From NCBI RefSeq assembly GCF_008329715.1, contig NZ_VTSR01000014.1, positions 62,001-126,000 of the forward strand: 64,000 bases of DNA, in the 5' to 3' direction. The translations under genes were made by a program, and so were the position numbers. Positions 42,001 through 48,694 of the stretch are shown here, piece by piece. The notes under the pieces were generated by a model. The model saw nothing but the letters and a program-made list of their open reading frames with translations, did no database searches and had not been told where the DNA came from. The first letter of the stretch is position 1. Each line of letters begins with the position of its first letter. The stretch comes from Gimesia chilikensis (GTDB lineage: Bacteria; Planctomycetota; Planctomycetia; Planctomycetales; Planctomycetaceae).

Positions 42001-43882
42001 TGGGATCTGGGGTGAAGTTGATGTCCAGCGAGTACAGGCCATCGGTCCGCCCGCCGTAGCCGGAATCAGCTACATTCGGATCGAAATCAATGTTCCCGAC
42101 GCTGGTGACCGCCAGATAGTAATTACCGGCTTCCAGTTCCAGATCCAGAAACGCATCTTCGCCGAAGAAATCGTCATTCCGGGCGATGATTTCACGGACT
42201 CCGGGTGAAGTCTCCCGGTATAGAGTCAGCACGCTGTCCAGAAAACTTTTTGTTGGCAAACGATCGGCAGTGATTTCTGCCGTGAATCGTCCTGCGGTAG
42301 CCAATTCAAACTTGTGAAGATCAATATCATTCGCAAGCGGGGGATGAAGGCGGTTGATATGAGTGATGTCAAAATTTGAGGGGAAGATCGGCTCTCCTGT
42401 TATGGTTCCACCGACATCACCACCTGAGGACCCCATTACTGAGGGGAGGTCGTAGGAGTGACCCAGGCCCAGTGTATGTCCAATTTCATGAAACGCGGTA
42501 CCGAACCAGCTCCCCCCATAGGGACTGTCACCCCAGTCGAGCGCACCATTCATAATGGCCATGCCACCCCCGGCGATCCCCCCAACCGCTAATGGTGGAG
42601 TGCCTGGATCGAGAACACGGATGTCACCAGTTACAATGGCGGTGCCACTATTCGCGGTTTCCTGAACTTCTATCCCAGTCAGGAAGCTGTAGAGTTCGTA
42701 AATCTCGCGAGTACGCTGCTTTTGATTTTCCGTAATCTCGTTATACAGTGGATTACCAAACAAATCACTTCCATAGAAGTCTGGGAAATAAAATTGAATG
42801 GTGGGGATATCATTAGGAGTCGAGGGGGTTGTGCCTGTTGCGTTTGATTCAATGTGTTGTTCAATCGTAATTTCGCGATGACCAGGCTCATCATTCCCGC
42901 CGGGTAACTGCGGCTGCAACACAGACTGCGGTTCGATCACTCCATTCACCTGGATGGTCTGCGTTCCCAGAACGCCGAGGTCTGCATTTGCATCAGCTTC
43001 ATCGAAGCTGGAATTCACATCGCCAACAGCTACCACGCTGGCGGCAGTGAAATCGGGCGTATTGGATTCGCCAATTCGTAAATGGTAGGTACCGTCTGCG
43101 ATATCGGCGGCGAAGGTCAGCGTGGCTTTATTCGTAACAGAATCATAAGTCACACTGTCAGGATTGATGAGTGTATTCGACGATGTATCTATCAACTGAT
43201 AGAACTGGACGTTTTCTGCAGACGCCTGATCCAGGGTATCTGCATTAAAGTAGACGTCGATCTGATCCTTGGCCTGAGTCAGGCTGCCTGTTCCGCCTCC
43301 AGAAACAGGCTGGGGGACAACAGCAACCACTTTCGCACCCAGGTCCAGTTCGAAATCGATGACCTGATCCACGCCGTCCTGAAATGCTTCATCATTCTGA
43401 TTCAGCAACGGATTTGCGCCGGTGCCCAGAATCGTGATCTGGTAATGATCATCGGGCAATGATTCTACAAAGCGGAGAATCACTTCATTCGGATTTTCGC
43501 CAATGCCGATGTAGCCGGGAGTAATGGGAACTTCGTTGCCGTCTGTGAAAGTTCCGTCCAGGCCGCTGCGGACAATCTGAATGGCGCCCAGAGTATCAGG
43601 GTTAATCTGTTGGCCGGGTGTGAATTTGAAAGTGAGCTCTGAGGGGGCCTGGTTATAAACCTCTCCATCAGTCAGCGACAGATCGATGTTCGGCTCGATG
43701 TTGACGAGCGAGGCACCAGCCAGCAGCGTACGGTCTTCTAACTGTTCCGCTGTGGAGTAAGTACTGACATAACTGCGAAGTTTCTCACGACTTTGTCGTT
43801 TTTTTTGACCTCTGCGAAGACAGTTCAGCAAAGAAATTGGTCGGCGAAGATATGACACGAAGAATGGACGGCCCACAACCAT
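27068..43882 (-). CDS. Giant modular surface protein (5604 residues): metzincin-like, PPC, vWA, Calx-beta, LVIVD, cohesin/dockerin-like
   Basis: An uninterrupted 16.8-kb frame. A basic leader precedes EQLEDRTLL (residues 47-54), the planctomycete extracellular signature. A metzincin-like site HEIGHTLGLGH (465-475) follows, with VMGS as a Met-turn-like segment. Then come PPC-like domains (about 530-640, 1390-1530, 1560-1690), beta-helix-like segments, and a vWA domain with MIDAS D2626-x-S2628-x-S2630. About eleven Calx-beta-like repeats follow (about 3276-4690), then seven LVIVD propeller repeats (about 4694-4990). A cohesin-like domain (about 5028-5160) is followed by two dockerin-like Ca-binding segments (DLDDSGLIDFKDLLKF, DFDKSGQINFKDLTFL). 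A second HEIGHAAGF site lies at 5370-5378, and the tail is acidic. It is probably exported and cell-surface bound, acting in adhesion or matrix building. Domain borders are estimated by eye. A shorter true start cannot be excluded. Confidence 0.93.
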   Translation of the reverse strand: MVVGRPFFVSYLRRPISLLNCLRRGQKKRQSREKLRSYVSTYSTAEQLEDRTLLAGASLVNIEPNIDLSLTDGEVYNQAPSELTFKFTPGQQINPDTLGAIQIVRSGLDGTFTDGNEVPITPGYIGIGENPNEVILRFVESLPDDHYQITILGTGANPLLNQNDEAFQDGVDQVIDFELDLGAKVVAVVPQPVSGGGTGSLTQAKDQIDVYFNADTLDQASAENVQFYQLIDTSSNTLINPDSVTYDSVTNKATLTFAADIADGTYHLRIGESNTPDFTAASVVAVGDVNSSFDEADANADLGVLGTQTIQVNGVIEPQSVLQPQLPGGNDEPGHREITIEQHIESNATGTTPSTPNDIPTIQFYFPDFYGSDLFGNPLYNEITENQKQRTREIYELYSFLTGIEVQETANSGTAIVTGDIRVLDPGTPPLAVGGIAGGGMAIMNGALDWGDSPYGGSWFGTAFHEIGHTLGLGHSYDLPSVMGSSGGDVGGTITGEPIFPSNFDITHINRLHPPLANDIDLHKFELATAGRFTAEITADRLPTKSFLDSVLTLYRETSPGVREIIARNDDFFGEDAFLDLELEAGNYYLAVTSVGNIDFDPNVADSGYGGRTDGLYSLDINFTPDPMANTFMVDSTGVALDGDADGTPGGVFDFWFQSGETIFVDKATQSAGPADGSLSNPYANIDDALLAAGNSATAKIVRIVGNGGVDGDISTIADNEAYLVGLTDSFQPLEDGATFNIPKDVTVMVDEGAVIKLQRANIDVGSNNLQDDRSQGALQILGTTENQVYLTAFGNDAIGGDDDGLSDGANPGDWGGIVFRDDSGLEDQGIFLNSVNNANISYGGGSVFVNSVQQVFSAIHAESARPTIWQNSITFSADSAISADPRSFEDSQFTNGSFVMDRHGLEIFDNHIANNSVNGLFVRINTPFGSTINKLDVPAIFNDKITHVITENLQIYGAPGGQMDESGNPTINGRLKIDPGTVVKLSGARIEAERGSAQLIAEGTEANPIIFTSLSDDRYGAGTTFDTSNDGFDTSDPANLPYGPGNWGGIIFNAASSGSIDHALITNAGGLIPIEGGFANFNAIEVHQAEFRISNSILENNASGQTGSNRNGRGSNDDATIFVRGAQPIIVDNIFRDNEGTVVSIDANSLNYKFKGDYGRSTGFSEAYTQYTDNHGALVRLNRMENNGLNGMEVRAALLDTETVWDDTDIVHILRGEIQVLQHHTFSGIRLQSNLDEGLVVKLDGADAGFTADGVPLDIEDRIGGTVQIIGQPGFPVILTSLADDTAGASFTPAGLPQTDTNNDGDASTPSAGDWRSIRLDRYSNDRNVVERFETEGNYTGGVDTNSNPGFAQNLGTLAPDEISGDENRALGFNVHGNISADAPDDVDVYSFTGTAGTRIWIDIDRTSSALDTMVELVDLYGNVLARSLNSFDDLTLSGDAQSLLQDEYLLGDFYSQNINDAGFSVELPGPLGATGTFFIRVRSQPVAGDEANLEGGQTSGQYQLQVRLRQVDEKPGSTVRYADIRYPTNGVEVLGQPAHSPLLGESSEKTANNESIDNAQGLGNLLTSDRNTLSVSGSLSNGSDVDWYTFEMGYDLVQVIGGRSDGGKTFAAIFDIDYADGLSRGDTTLSVFDDQGRLILVSRDSDIQDDQADGDTENLAAGSFGKLDPYIGTVQLPSATPGSTFRYHVAISSNARLPQALNATFVSGALNSQIRLEPVSSVQRIVEDHIGFSGYTSGNSLAGSTYVVPPTTSSIFDISDEISLSTNVTAFTLEDVNLYVSQSNRLRIVDAYDGYIIDEIDGIDLSTIPTSILNSLLPPGVTASDLRSINIGALSTGSNDDTSDITIRSDGQLYSYESLTGNRNGTAGRFRELDPGNASTISSTNDGIPDLPTTGTPDPVDITTSSVGALAFQRTDVATYNLFYAVHDPGGFTTLYQANPSTGASGQDLLNSQGNDAGNTFTVLGDITGVGQITGMSFRGVNAPTNLQSQLFAVTDTNQFVTINQSGGTRRTVNSFTSIDLSGQIDGTLQGLTAAPQNLNNGAFRNFLFAITDSGNLYCIDPSDGSILSTVNDPVLGTVDIFKGGADHMFVGETGITGLAFSPLDFNLWHPTFRRNNDSGHGINNTFDQTRTDVGGNDRDTFPNGLQQSESQGGASFYFGFEEWLQNNSSTNDYIDYKDNAQYGVWHSNFQRDLSSNPDIGDNYNIAGGARGSLESGSFSLDGYKATDLPTLYFNYFLETQNANSITGGMRDSVRVFIFDSTLGAGGDWVQLATNNSTLAPATNPDAGELSSYLTASQREGVGNGNQQVQELFDNTGVWRQARIDLSEFVGRSDLRLRFDFATSGTFSSSLSSDNTPNDGDDSIDQMQGDHTGNILSNQQAQNNDFEGFYIDDIIIGFAERGEMVTGAQADQTAFFNLPQNPTFGAPTQLLSGGYQLEIRRGTEYAAPPNGQLPDLTISTQFDTNDRLIREVEATVPSDFLNGQQGDRNLARQQGHISIESNSISSASEYGINIDAGQRESVAAGPNGGVSARSQAGGVINVPELNDFFNGGLGFAPGVTIQNNVVTEFTNGLGGIRVSGDANSSTQNNPAAVSYTKVVNNTLSGANVTVTQSSAQIDVVFIIDISTSMETAISNVQAQLLNFNSQMQAAGIDAQYGLVLMPSPVGFSTDPTQVQDIVDFATFTAPGSPFQTITTTGATERGSDAILEVLNLFDPDAGPTTFNYRPGSRIVPILLTNEDDDSTTQAAIDAQAALLSTNSLFYAIADPLFFNTTSTYGTFATSTGGQLFDINNFLLDPTNFFNTMTADLIGQIAVGAAGQGILVENYATTTILNNIVANTSTAIDLQSSGGIPNVVGANVFKGNSTIGTAGTNSIQLGANDPLFVNPSKGNYYLADNSQAIDSSLNSLADRPDFVNVKDSIGMPNSDIFAPTYDAFGQLRVDDPTQTPPPGLGSNIFKDRGAIERADFVGPTAIISLPEDNDVDGIDQNSDPNAVYITNPELFTTMIVKLKDSGIGIDDSLVNSLQFTLTARTSTSTRTLEEGLDYIFSYNRNTDEVIFTSIAGVFGMDTLYTIDVDNSTTNAVKDLAGNVLQPNQTDGSTSFTILVSDGVNAPPINHFDATPIPDSPNVTVTTDPGLAVVFSAANGNALTVTDQDSFLGTQGIPTSPATDGMVTVTLSTLMTEGKLAAGPNTSNVTINLTDDGTSYFLEITGLIEDVNTALDGVSWTPLSTPTDGSTFAGATASLTMTTDDNGNFFGDPSQTDTDVIDIVVTALPEVFFNTPTYSLNEDGTTTVTVELERDKIGLVTTVDLLFGAGDTEAIDFTTPPPAQVIFAANELTAEVVFTIFNDDIVELDEQFTLTIDTVDNGTKTDGLIDDGLGGTLTVYDQTTITIVDNDTATITFVETDLTVAEDVATGYVEYTVHISNAVENDVQFFVTSADGTSLVEDNASDENTDDDYTSVNELVTFTNSITPAADQTFQVFITDDNKLELDEIFSLYMNALTAGGLESKITLGSPAQVTITDDSDLAVISFVDDDIQVNEEIGSITFTVQIDNSIAKDISFDVSTVDGTSMTMRNASNETLDDDYTSKTQSFTFLGTPDTDVVSNTQDFVVTIINDNKLELDEVFNVFMSNLNANGLNDRTERVTFASPSSTPAKATILDDSDLAEISFVDDDLFVNEEDGSVTFIVQIDSAIAEDISFDVSTENGTSITMRNASDENTDDDFTSKTQNFTFLGTQDTDVIPGTQNFVVTITNDDKLELDEVFNVFMSNLNANGLNDRTTRITFASSVGTPAHATILDDSDTATISFVDNDLFVNEEDGSVTFSVQISNAIAENVSLDLTTQDGTSLTLRNATDESSDNDYTSKTETITFLGTSNTDTVPGTQNFVVNITNDNKLELDEIFDVFMSNLNANGLNDRGTRISMDTINPAQATILDDSDVTEISFVNDDVQVNEEDGSVTFTVQIDNAIAEDISFDVSTIDGTSISMRNATDENTDDDYTSKSQSFTFLGTQNSDPDVVPGTQDFIVTIINDDKLELDEVFNVFMSNLTANGLNDRTTRVTFASPSNNPAQATIVDNSDVASITFLDNDVTVNEEGAIVLLTAQISNAIAEDVSFDFYTQDGTSITMRNATDENIDDDYSSKRETHTFLGTPNTDVVPGIKTFVVSITNDDKLELDEVFNVLLDSLSANGLESRITLDSPAQVTIKDDSDTATISFVNDDVAANEEDGTITFDIYISNAIAEDIIFDLTTKDGTPPLPAGSGIATDESLDDDYKFKTQSFTFVGTPDTDNIPGTQSFTVTITNDEKVELDELFNVFIDNLNANGLDSRITLGADATGIIRNNDSAIITVDPVISGGVNEGSGTGTTNITFNVNISKAIDTNVSFFLSTQDNTATVADNDYLPVLNQLYTFLGSPNSDVVPGQQTFTVQIAQDKKVELDEIFNVIGTNLNASGRNVTLGLPAAGTIINDDSATVTINNVSKLESEGNFVFTATLSNPVDSNVSVEVYTQHGTGLITDSDYNAVDPLAPIILNFTPNGALTQNFTITVNDDNIVEGDEFFSTILANLDAALRNVSIINGTDQGHIRDNDSAKLSITPVIDTENNSPFQFLVELSNPVDVAITVDASTIDGTATSPNDYQGISGQTLTFGPGVTQVPLNITVFNDIFTESPETFEVILDNLVPNGRAVFLTSVESLSSVATSDAAVAVDVVGNYAYVADRDGGLQIYNIANPAAPYHVGEYDFNNQGIAQAIDVVGNLAYLAVGEAGLQIINIANPAAPVFVGSIATPARARGVQVIGNLAYVADDSGNGGGLQIVDVSNPAAPSILGSFGVSTPGGLAGGVEVIGNIAYLTDGNNGLQIVNVTDSSNPTLIKNVLTPGGAAIGLDVVGNYAFVANREGGLQVIDISTPATASIVGTLNTPGVATGVQVDGNFAYVADGASGLQVVDITNPTSPILINTFDTPSSARSLFVNGTLAFVADTFSGLQILEFFPSTTATGTILDPSGPPLTGTASPNTTISTSIVKSQTTTDANGETGSVPESEAWVDEWDSFWVEVWGTTTDGSGITGGSFDLEYNTDFFTATAIDFGSAFGSSSSSSIDDQTGIVSGISGQNGVGTLGSSKQVLLARVKFESLADDGVAIDTVAGFLGPHNLGIRVINAQLDVAGTGAVTASVATAPTTDLWAVPFDLDDSGLIDFKDLLKFSSFYGTSVVNASSGLAWSLDFDKSGQINFKDLTFLATNYNRSKASGQSIIFPPNFPQEWYGSSITTDGDDSLNDLINAAVDEWKTATGNQNLSVQVVVTDLGGQQLGEGHILELDENGIPVKGRVYIDDDAAGLGWYSSIEGLSFDSNGEAISGSAADGHYDLYTVLLHEIGHAAGFTTGYSAYADHVETSGSGQVQFVSWDLIAPLTDDGLHIDENFYPEDLMGEFLDPSVRKSISTLDVRILQAAYADAAGAVISPLSAPLTGAGLDPTPLMTSAPVVDAPAATTRTKQSVGVTPAPALEPASEPTTVETASDWGYTSLTVQDSVLNLDQSSGLDQLVGSLLDNSYETDQLLTNDFDSLESDEYDLGFEFEDSQDLNAGFELETAGEEVDDLFSDWSGPLI
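29790..34055. repeat. Eleven-unit coding tandem repeat (Calx-beta-like domains)
   Basis: Each unit encodes about 120-140 residues beginning with a pattern like ISFVDDDIxVNEEDGSxTFxVQI. The pattern continues with DGTSxTxRNAxxExxDDDY, then xxKLELDEVFNVFMxNL. Units 3-8 (about 30860-33300) repeat at about 400-420 bp and are clearly closer to each other than to the outer ones, at 360-380 bp. This suggests recent duplication or gene conversion within the array. Confidence 0.85.
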
Positions 43883-44479
43883 AGTTTCAGTCTCTCTAAC
43901 AAATTGTTACGTGAATCCCAGAAGCGGATTCAAGTCATTATAGAATGGTCAAATTATTATCAGTACTCACTCAAATATTTACAAATTTAGAAGCTAACCT
44001 TTTTGATAATGTGGAATTTTCCAATTATCACACAAATGACAAATAAGCTAAAATAGACAATATGAGTAGTCAATATAAATCTACTCAGTTAAATGCTTAT
44101 CTCTGTAAAAACAGTTTTTCTGGCTTGGGGAATATTCGAACCGGGAACAATAAGGATCTCCGGAATATAAAGTTATAAGTTTAGATATAGTAGTTACATA
44201 GAGAGACTGAACCGTTTGGATTTCAGTTCAGTTTTACTGTATATCAATTATCTGAAATGATGAACACTCATTTCCTTAAGATTAATTATTCAGACAATTG
44301 GCTTTGGGAGGGACGTTTCGAGTTTTGGAATCTAACTGTCTATGACAATTATTCTGGCAGAAAATATCTCTTTTTTATTGAGACGGGAACACCTTTTAAT
44401 CTCCGTTTTGATTGACTATGCTGGCTGATCAATGTGGTAAGTTAAAACTATTTAAAGCTTTCTGTAGAGTGTCTGATTC
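43883..44479. other. AT-rich divergent promoter region
   Basis: 597 bp between the divergent giant gene and the phosphodiesterase-family gene, visibly AT-rich compared with its neighbours. It must hold promoters for both. A TTGACT box at about 44412 precedes the + strand gene, but I could not pick a convincing -10 box. No RNA gene or open reading frame of note was seen. Confidence 0.5.
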
Positions 44480-45868
44480 ATGCGTAAACCTCTGGTCGTG
44501 CTGAATGTTGTTGGGTTGACCCATGAAATGCTGGGAGAACGAACGCCCAACTTGTCTCGCCTCGCCAGGCAAGGGTTTTCGCGTCCCATGGGCACCGTAT
44601 TACCTGCGGTAACCTGTTCTGCACAATCGACCCTGTTGACCGGCCTGATGCCGCGCGATCATGGCATCGTGGCGAATGGCTGGTATTTCCGCGATCTGGC
44701 CGAGGTCATGTTCTGGAAACAGTCGAATAAACTCGTTCAGGGGGAACGGGTCTACGAAGCAGCTAAAAAACGAGCCCCCGATTACACCACAGCAAAAATG
44801 TTTTGGTGGTATAACATGTATGCCCCGGTGGAGTGGTCGGTTACGCCGCGCCCCAGTTATCCTGCGGATGGCAGAAAGGTATTCGACTCCTACAGCCAGC
44901 CCGCGTCACTCAAGGATGAACTGCAGTCAGATCTGGGTGTTTTTCCCTTACTCCGCTTCTGGGGCCCCGGTGCGGATATCTCCAGTTCCCGCTGGATTGT
45001 AGATGCCTCCATCAAAGTGTTTCGGGAGAAGCAACCAGACCTGAACCTGGTTTACCTGCCTCACCTGGACTACAACCTGCAGCGTCTGGGTGTATCAGAT
45101 CCCGCCATCGATCAGGATATCCGTGACATCGATCACGAAGCGGGACGTCTGATCGACGTCGCTCAAAACGCAGGCGCTGAAGTAGTGGTGCTTTCCGAAT
45201 ATGCCATCACGGATGTTGCTCAGCCGGTGCACATCAACCGCATTTTAAGGGAACACGGCTGGCTTCAGGTCAGACAGGAAGCCCTGGGGTGGGAAACCAT
45301 GGACTGTGGTGCCTCACCTGCGTTTGCCGTCGCCGATCATCAACTGGCACACGTTTATGTGCAAAAGCCTGAGGATGTAGCACAAGTCAAAGCACTACTC
45401 GAAAAAATCGACGGCATCGAGATGGTCCTCGATCGAGGACAACAGGCCGAATTTGGAATCGACCATGAACGTTCGGGTGAACTGGTCGTCGTGGCGGCTC
45501 CCGGCAGTTGGTTCACTTACTATTTCTGGCTGGATGATCGGCTCGCCCCTGATTATGCACGGACCGTCGATATTCATCGCAAACCGGGTTACGATCCTGT
45601 GGAACTGTTTATCGATCCGGAAATCAAATTCCCCAAACTTCGCCTGGCGCGTCGTCTCGCCAGGAAGAAACTGGGGTTTCGCTACTACATGGATCTGACC
45701 AGTCTGGATGCAACGTTGGTAAAGGGGAGTCACGGTCGCCTGCCGACACCGGGACGGGAAGACGCGGAAGCGCCTGTCTTTATCAGCTCTTCCAAGGCCA
45801 TCGAGCAGGACGAAATCCCCATGACCGCGGTCAAAGATCTGCTGCTCAAGCTCCAGTTCGGGGATTAA
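44480..45868 (+). CDS. Alkaline-phosphatase-superfamily protein (type I phosphodiesterase/nucleotide pyrophosphatase)
   Basis: A 462-residue protein without signal peptide. LVVLNVVGLTHEMLGERTPNLSRLARQG matches the first strand and metal site of the family. TVLPAVTCSAQSTLLTGLMPRDHGIVANGW carries the nucleophile Thr/Ser. LVYLPHLDYNLQRLG provides the Asp/His metal ligands, and VVVLSEYAITDVAQPVHINR and KGSHGRLP the later metal ligands. In place of the usual D-H-G-M the fifth block reads S-E-Y-A. This variant is known to me from proteins of the ebo-type cluster, though no other ebo gene is present here. It probably hydrolyses a phosphodiester in the cytoplasm, substrate unknown. Confidence 0.85.
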   Translation: MRKPLVVLNVVGLTHEMLGERTPNLSRLARQGFSRPMGTVLPAVTCSAQSTLLTGLMPRDHGIVANGWYFRDLAEVMFWKQSNKLVQGERVYEAAKKRAPDYTTAKMFWWYNMYAPVEWSVTPRPSYPADGRKVFDSYSQPASLKDELQSDLGVFPLLRFWGPGADISSSRWIVDASIKVFREKQPDLNLVYLPHLDYNLQRLGVSDPAIDQDIRDIDHEAGRLIDVAQNAGAEVVVLSEYAITDVAQPVHINRILREHGWLQVRQEALGWETMDCGASPAFAVADHQLAHVYVQKPEDVAQVKALLEKIDGIEMVLDRGQQAEFGIDHERSGELVVVAAPGSWFTYYFWLDDRLAPDYARTVDIHRKPGYDPVELFIDPEIKFPKLRLARRLARKKLGFRYYMDLTSLDATLVKGSHGRLPTPGREDAEAPVFISSSKAIEQDEIPMTAVKDLLLKLQFGD

Positions 45869-46088
45869 CTCAGCAACAAAAGGCGACTTGCTTCCTCTTT
45901 TCACAGGGGCAAGACGGCTCTGCATAAGTCACCTGCGAAAACTTCGCTGCTATCCTTTCTAAAGTCGCCAGGTTGACAAAAAAGGCATTGACTCAAATCA
46001 GCGTTCTGATGATGATTCCGCGGCTGAAGTTCTCTTCAGATCACGTTGACTGAACTGGATTTATCACTTCGTCTGAAACGCGCGATCA

Positions 46089-47633
46089 ATGTCATATCAT
46101 TTAATCAATACAATTCAAAAATTGGGTCATCCGAAAATCCTCGTCCTGGGAGACCTGATTCTGGACCGCTATACCTGGGGCGATGCCGAACGGATCAGCC
46201 AGGAAGCACCGGTGATTCTGTTGCGGGAAGATACCCAGGAAGTCCGCCTGGGCGGAGCCGCCAACGTCGCCAACATGTTGATCGGCCTGGAAGCGGAAGT
46301 GACCATGGCCGGGGTGACAGGCACCGATCTGGATGGCGTTGTGATCCGGGAAGCCCTGGAGAAGCGGGGCGTTGATTGCTCGGCCATCATTGCCGATGCG
46401 AGTCGACCGACAACGGTCAAGCAGCGCTTCATCGGACGGGCGCAGCAACGTCATCCGCACCAGATTCTACGCGTCGATCGGGAAGTGAATACCCCTCTTG
46501 ATGCGACTGCTTCCGAACAGTTACTCAACGTAATTCTGCCTTTAATCCCCGAACAACAGGCGATCCTGATCAGCGATTATGCCAAAGGTGTTTGTACTCC
46601 GGACGTGCTGGCTTGTGTGATTCAGGCAGCCCGTGAGGCAAATGTGCCCGTGATTGCAGATCCCTGTCCGGGCCGTGATTATCAGATCTACTCGGGTGCC
46701 ACTGCGATCACCCCGAACCGACTCGAGACATCCCGGGCGGTCGAATTTGAAATTGAAAACGAATCCGATGCCTTTCGTGCTGGCAAACTGCTCTGTGAAC
46801 AGCTGAACCTGGACTTTGTCTTTGTCACGCTCGACAGTGATGGCATCGCTTTAACACAGGCCAATGGTGCAACAGAACTACTGCCGACCCGGAAACGGGA
46901 AGTTTATGACATCACCGGTGCCGGAGATATGGTGCTGGCGACAATCGGTGTCGGCAGTGCCGCTGGAATTGCTCCCGCGGACCTTGCCCGCCTGGCGAAT
47001 GTGGCCGGCGGTCTGGAAGTCGAACAGATTGGCGTCGTCACAATCAGCCGCGAAGAAATGCTGGCCGACCTGCTCATGGGGGCCCGCGCGACAAGTGAAA
47101 AAGTACTCTCACTGGAAGAGCTCAAACGGCATGTTTCGGCCCGGCAGAAACTGGGACAGAAAGTTGTCCTGACCAACGGCTGTTTCGATGTCATGCACGT
47201 GGGGCATGTCTCCTACCTGGAACAGGCGGCCGCAGAAGGGGACTGCCTGATCGTCGCACTCAATAGTGATGCGAGCGTACGCTCTCTAAACAAGGCACCG
47301 GATCGACCGATCTTCGGACAGGAACATCGTGCATTGATGCTGGCGGCTTTGGAAGGAATCGACTATGTCGTCATCTTCGATGAGTCGACGCCCTGCGAAC
47401 TGATCAATGAACTCAAACCCGATTTACTCGTCAAAGGTGGCACATACTCGAAAGAGGAAATTGTCGGCTGGGAACTGGTCGAAGCCTACGGCGGGGAAGT
47501 CAAAGCACTGGGAATTACCCCGGGCATTTCCACCACACAGATTCTGGGCATTATCCGCGGGGAAGCCGCCGGGCAGCCCGATATCCTGCCTCTCCATCAA
47601 CCTATCGAGCCTCCGAAACGAAAAGCCGGATGA
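46089..47633 (+). CDS. hldE: Bifunctional heptose 7-phosphate kinase / heptose 1-phosphate adenylyltransferase
   Basis: A 514-residue two-domain enzyme of ADP-heptose synthesis for the LPS inner core. The N-terminal ribokinase-like domain (about 1-330) opens ILVLGDLILDRYTWG. It has RLGGAANVANML and ISDYAKGVCTPDVLA, and its catalytic end is YDITGAGDMVLATIG. The C-terminal cytidylyltransferase-like domain (about 355-500) has TNGCFDVMHVGHVSYLEQA, the H-x-G-H nucleotide site, and ALEGIDYVVIFDESTP. Both activities look intact. waaF overlaps its stop codon by 4 bp (ATGA), so the two are translationally coupled. Confidence 0.97.
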   Translation: MSYHLINTIQKLGHPKILVLGDLILDRYTWGDAERISQEAPVILLREDTQEVRLGGAANVANMLIGLEAEVTMAGVTGTDLDGVVIREALEKRGVDCSAIIADASRPTTVKQRFIGRAQQRHPHQILRVDREVNTPLDATASEQLLNVILPLIPEQQAILISDYAKGVCTPDVLACVIQAAREANVPVIADPCPGRDYQIYSGATAITPNRLETSRAVEFEIENESDAFRAGKLLCEQLNLDFVFVTLDSDGIALTQANGATELLPTRKREVYDITGAGDMVLATIGVGSAAGIAPADLARLANVAGGLEVEQIGVVTISREEMLADLLMGARATSEKVLSLEELKRHVSARQKLGQKVVLTNGCFDVMHVGHVSYLEQAAAEGDCLIVALNSDASVRSLNKAPDRPIFGQEHRALMLAALEGIDYVVIFDESTPCELINELKPDLLVKGGTYSKEEIVGWELVEAYGGEVKALGITPGISTTQILGIIRGEAAGQPDILPLHQPIEPPKRKAG

Positions 47634-48694
47634 AAATTGCAGTCTTTCTACCCAACTGGATCGGAGACGCCGTCATGGCGACCTCCGCCTTACGGGCATT
47701 GCGTGATGAGTTTCACAACGCGGAAATTACAGCGATTCAGAAGCCATACGTGGCTGAAGTCCTCAATGGGCTCGATCTGGTCGATCACTCCCTGGCCAGC
47801 GGCAATGAGAAAAGTCTGAAATCACAGTTCCAGTTGCTGAGTCAACTCAGACGGGAACGCTTCGATCTGGCAGTCTTGTTTCCCAATTCCTTTCGCAGTG
47901 CCTGTCTCAGCTTTCTGGCGGGAATCCCCCGACGTGTGGGAATTCAGCGGGATGGACGGGGCTGGCTCTTGACCGATGCGCTTCCGGCCGGGGATCGTCA
48001 GGTTCCTCATCCGGCGATCGATGAATACCTGCGGATCGTCGCGCATATCATTGGTGTAGAACAGGCTGATTCAAAACCAGGTTCCGGACTGTCGCGAAAA
48101 ATGGAACTGGCTGTGACCGATGCTGATCGTCAGCGCTGGTCAAGCTTCTGGAATAAACAGTCAGCGGAGTTTCAACGTCATCCACTGATCTGTCTGAATC
48201 CAGGTGGCGCGTTCGGCGCTGCCAAACACTGGCCGGTCGCGAATTTCGCGGAACTCGCAAGCCGCCTGGCCACGGACTTACAGCGTTCGGTGCTGGTGGT
48301 CTGTGGACCCGCTGAAAAAGAGGAAGCCCTGCAGATCGTCGCGCAGGCAAAGCATCCCCTGGTGACTTCGCTGGCGGAAGAACCGTTACATCTCGGGCTC
48401 ACGAAGGCCGCGATTCAACAGGCCGAATTACTGGTGACCACCGATTCCGGTCCCCGTCACTTCGCTGCTCCGTTTGATGTGCCTGTGGTGACGCTGTTCG
48501 GTCCCACACATATCATGTGGAGTGAAACGTTTTACGAGCGGGGACAACACCTCCAGCTTGCGATGGACTGCGGTCCCTGTCAGCAGCGGGTCTGTCCCCT
48601 GGGGCATCATCGCTGTATGAAAGACTTATCCGCCAATCGGGTCTTTGATGCGGTCGTTTCTCTACTGGAACAACAGCAGACCAAAGCCGCTTAG
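47630..48694 (+). CDS. waaF: ADP-heptose:LPS heptosyltransferase II
   Basis: A 354-residue GT9 (GT-B fold) enzyme that adds the second heptose to the LPS inner core at the cytoplasmic face. The start MKIAVFLPNWIGDAVMATSALRA is the family hallmark. RVGIQRDGRGWLLTD follows. ICLNPGGAFGAAKHWPVANFAELA binds ADP-heptose, and VTTDSGPRHFAAPFDVPVVTLFGPTH is the C-terminal site. The final GPCQQRVCPLGHHRCMKDL is also typical. It lies 4 bp overlapped behind hldE. A convergent gene ends 8 bp beyond its stop, and the two stops share a hairpin. Confidence 0.96.
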   Translation: MKIAVFLPNWIGDAVMATSALRALRDEFHNAEITAIQKPYVAEVLNGLDLVDHSLASGNEKSLKSQFQLLSQLRRERFDLAVLFPNSFRSACLSFLAGIPRRVGIQRDGRGWLLTDALPAGDRQVPHPAIDEYLRIVAHIIGVEQADSKPGSGLSRKMELAVTDADRQRWSSFWNKQSAEFQRHPLICLNPGGAFGAAKHWPVANFAELASRLATDLQRSVLVVCGPAEKEEALQIVAQAKHPLVTSLAEEPLHLGLTKAAIQQAELLVTTDSGPRHFAAPFDVPVVTLFGPTHIMWSETFYERGQHLQLAMDCGPCQQRVCPLGHHRCMKDLSANRVFDAVVSLLEQQQTKAA

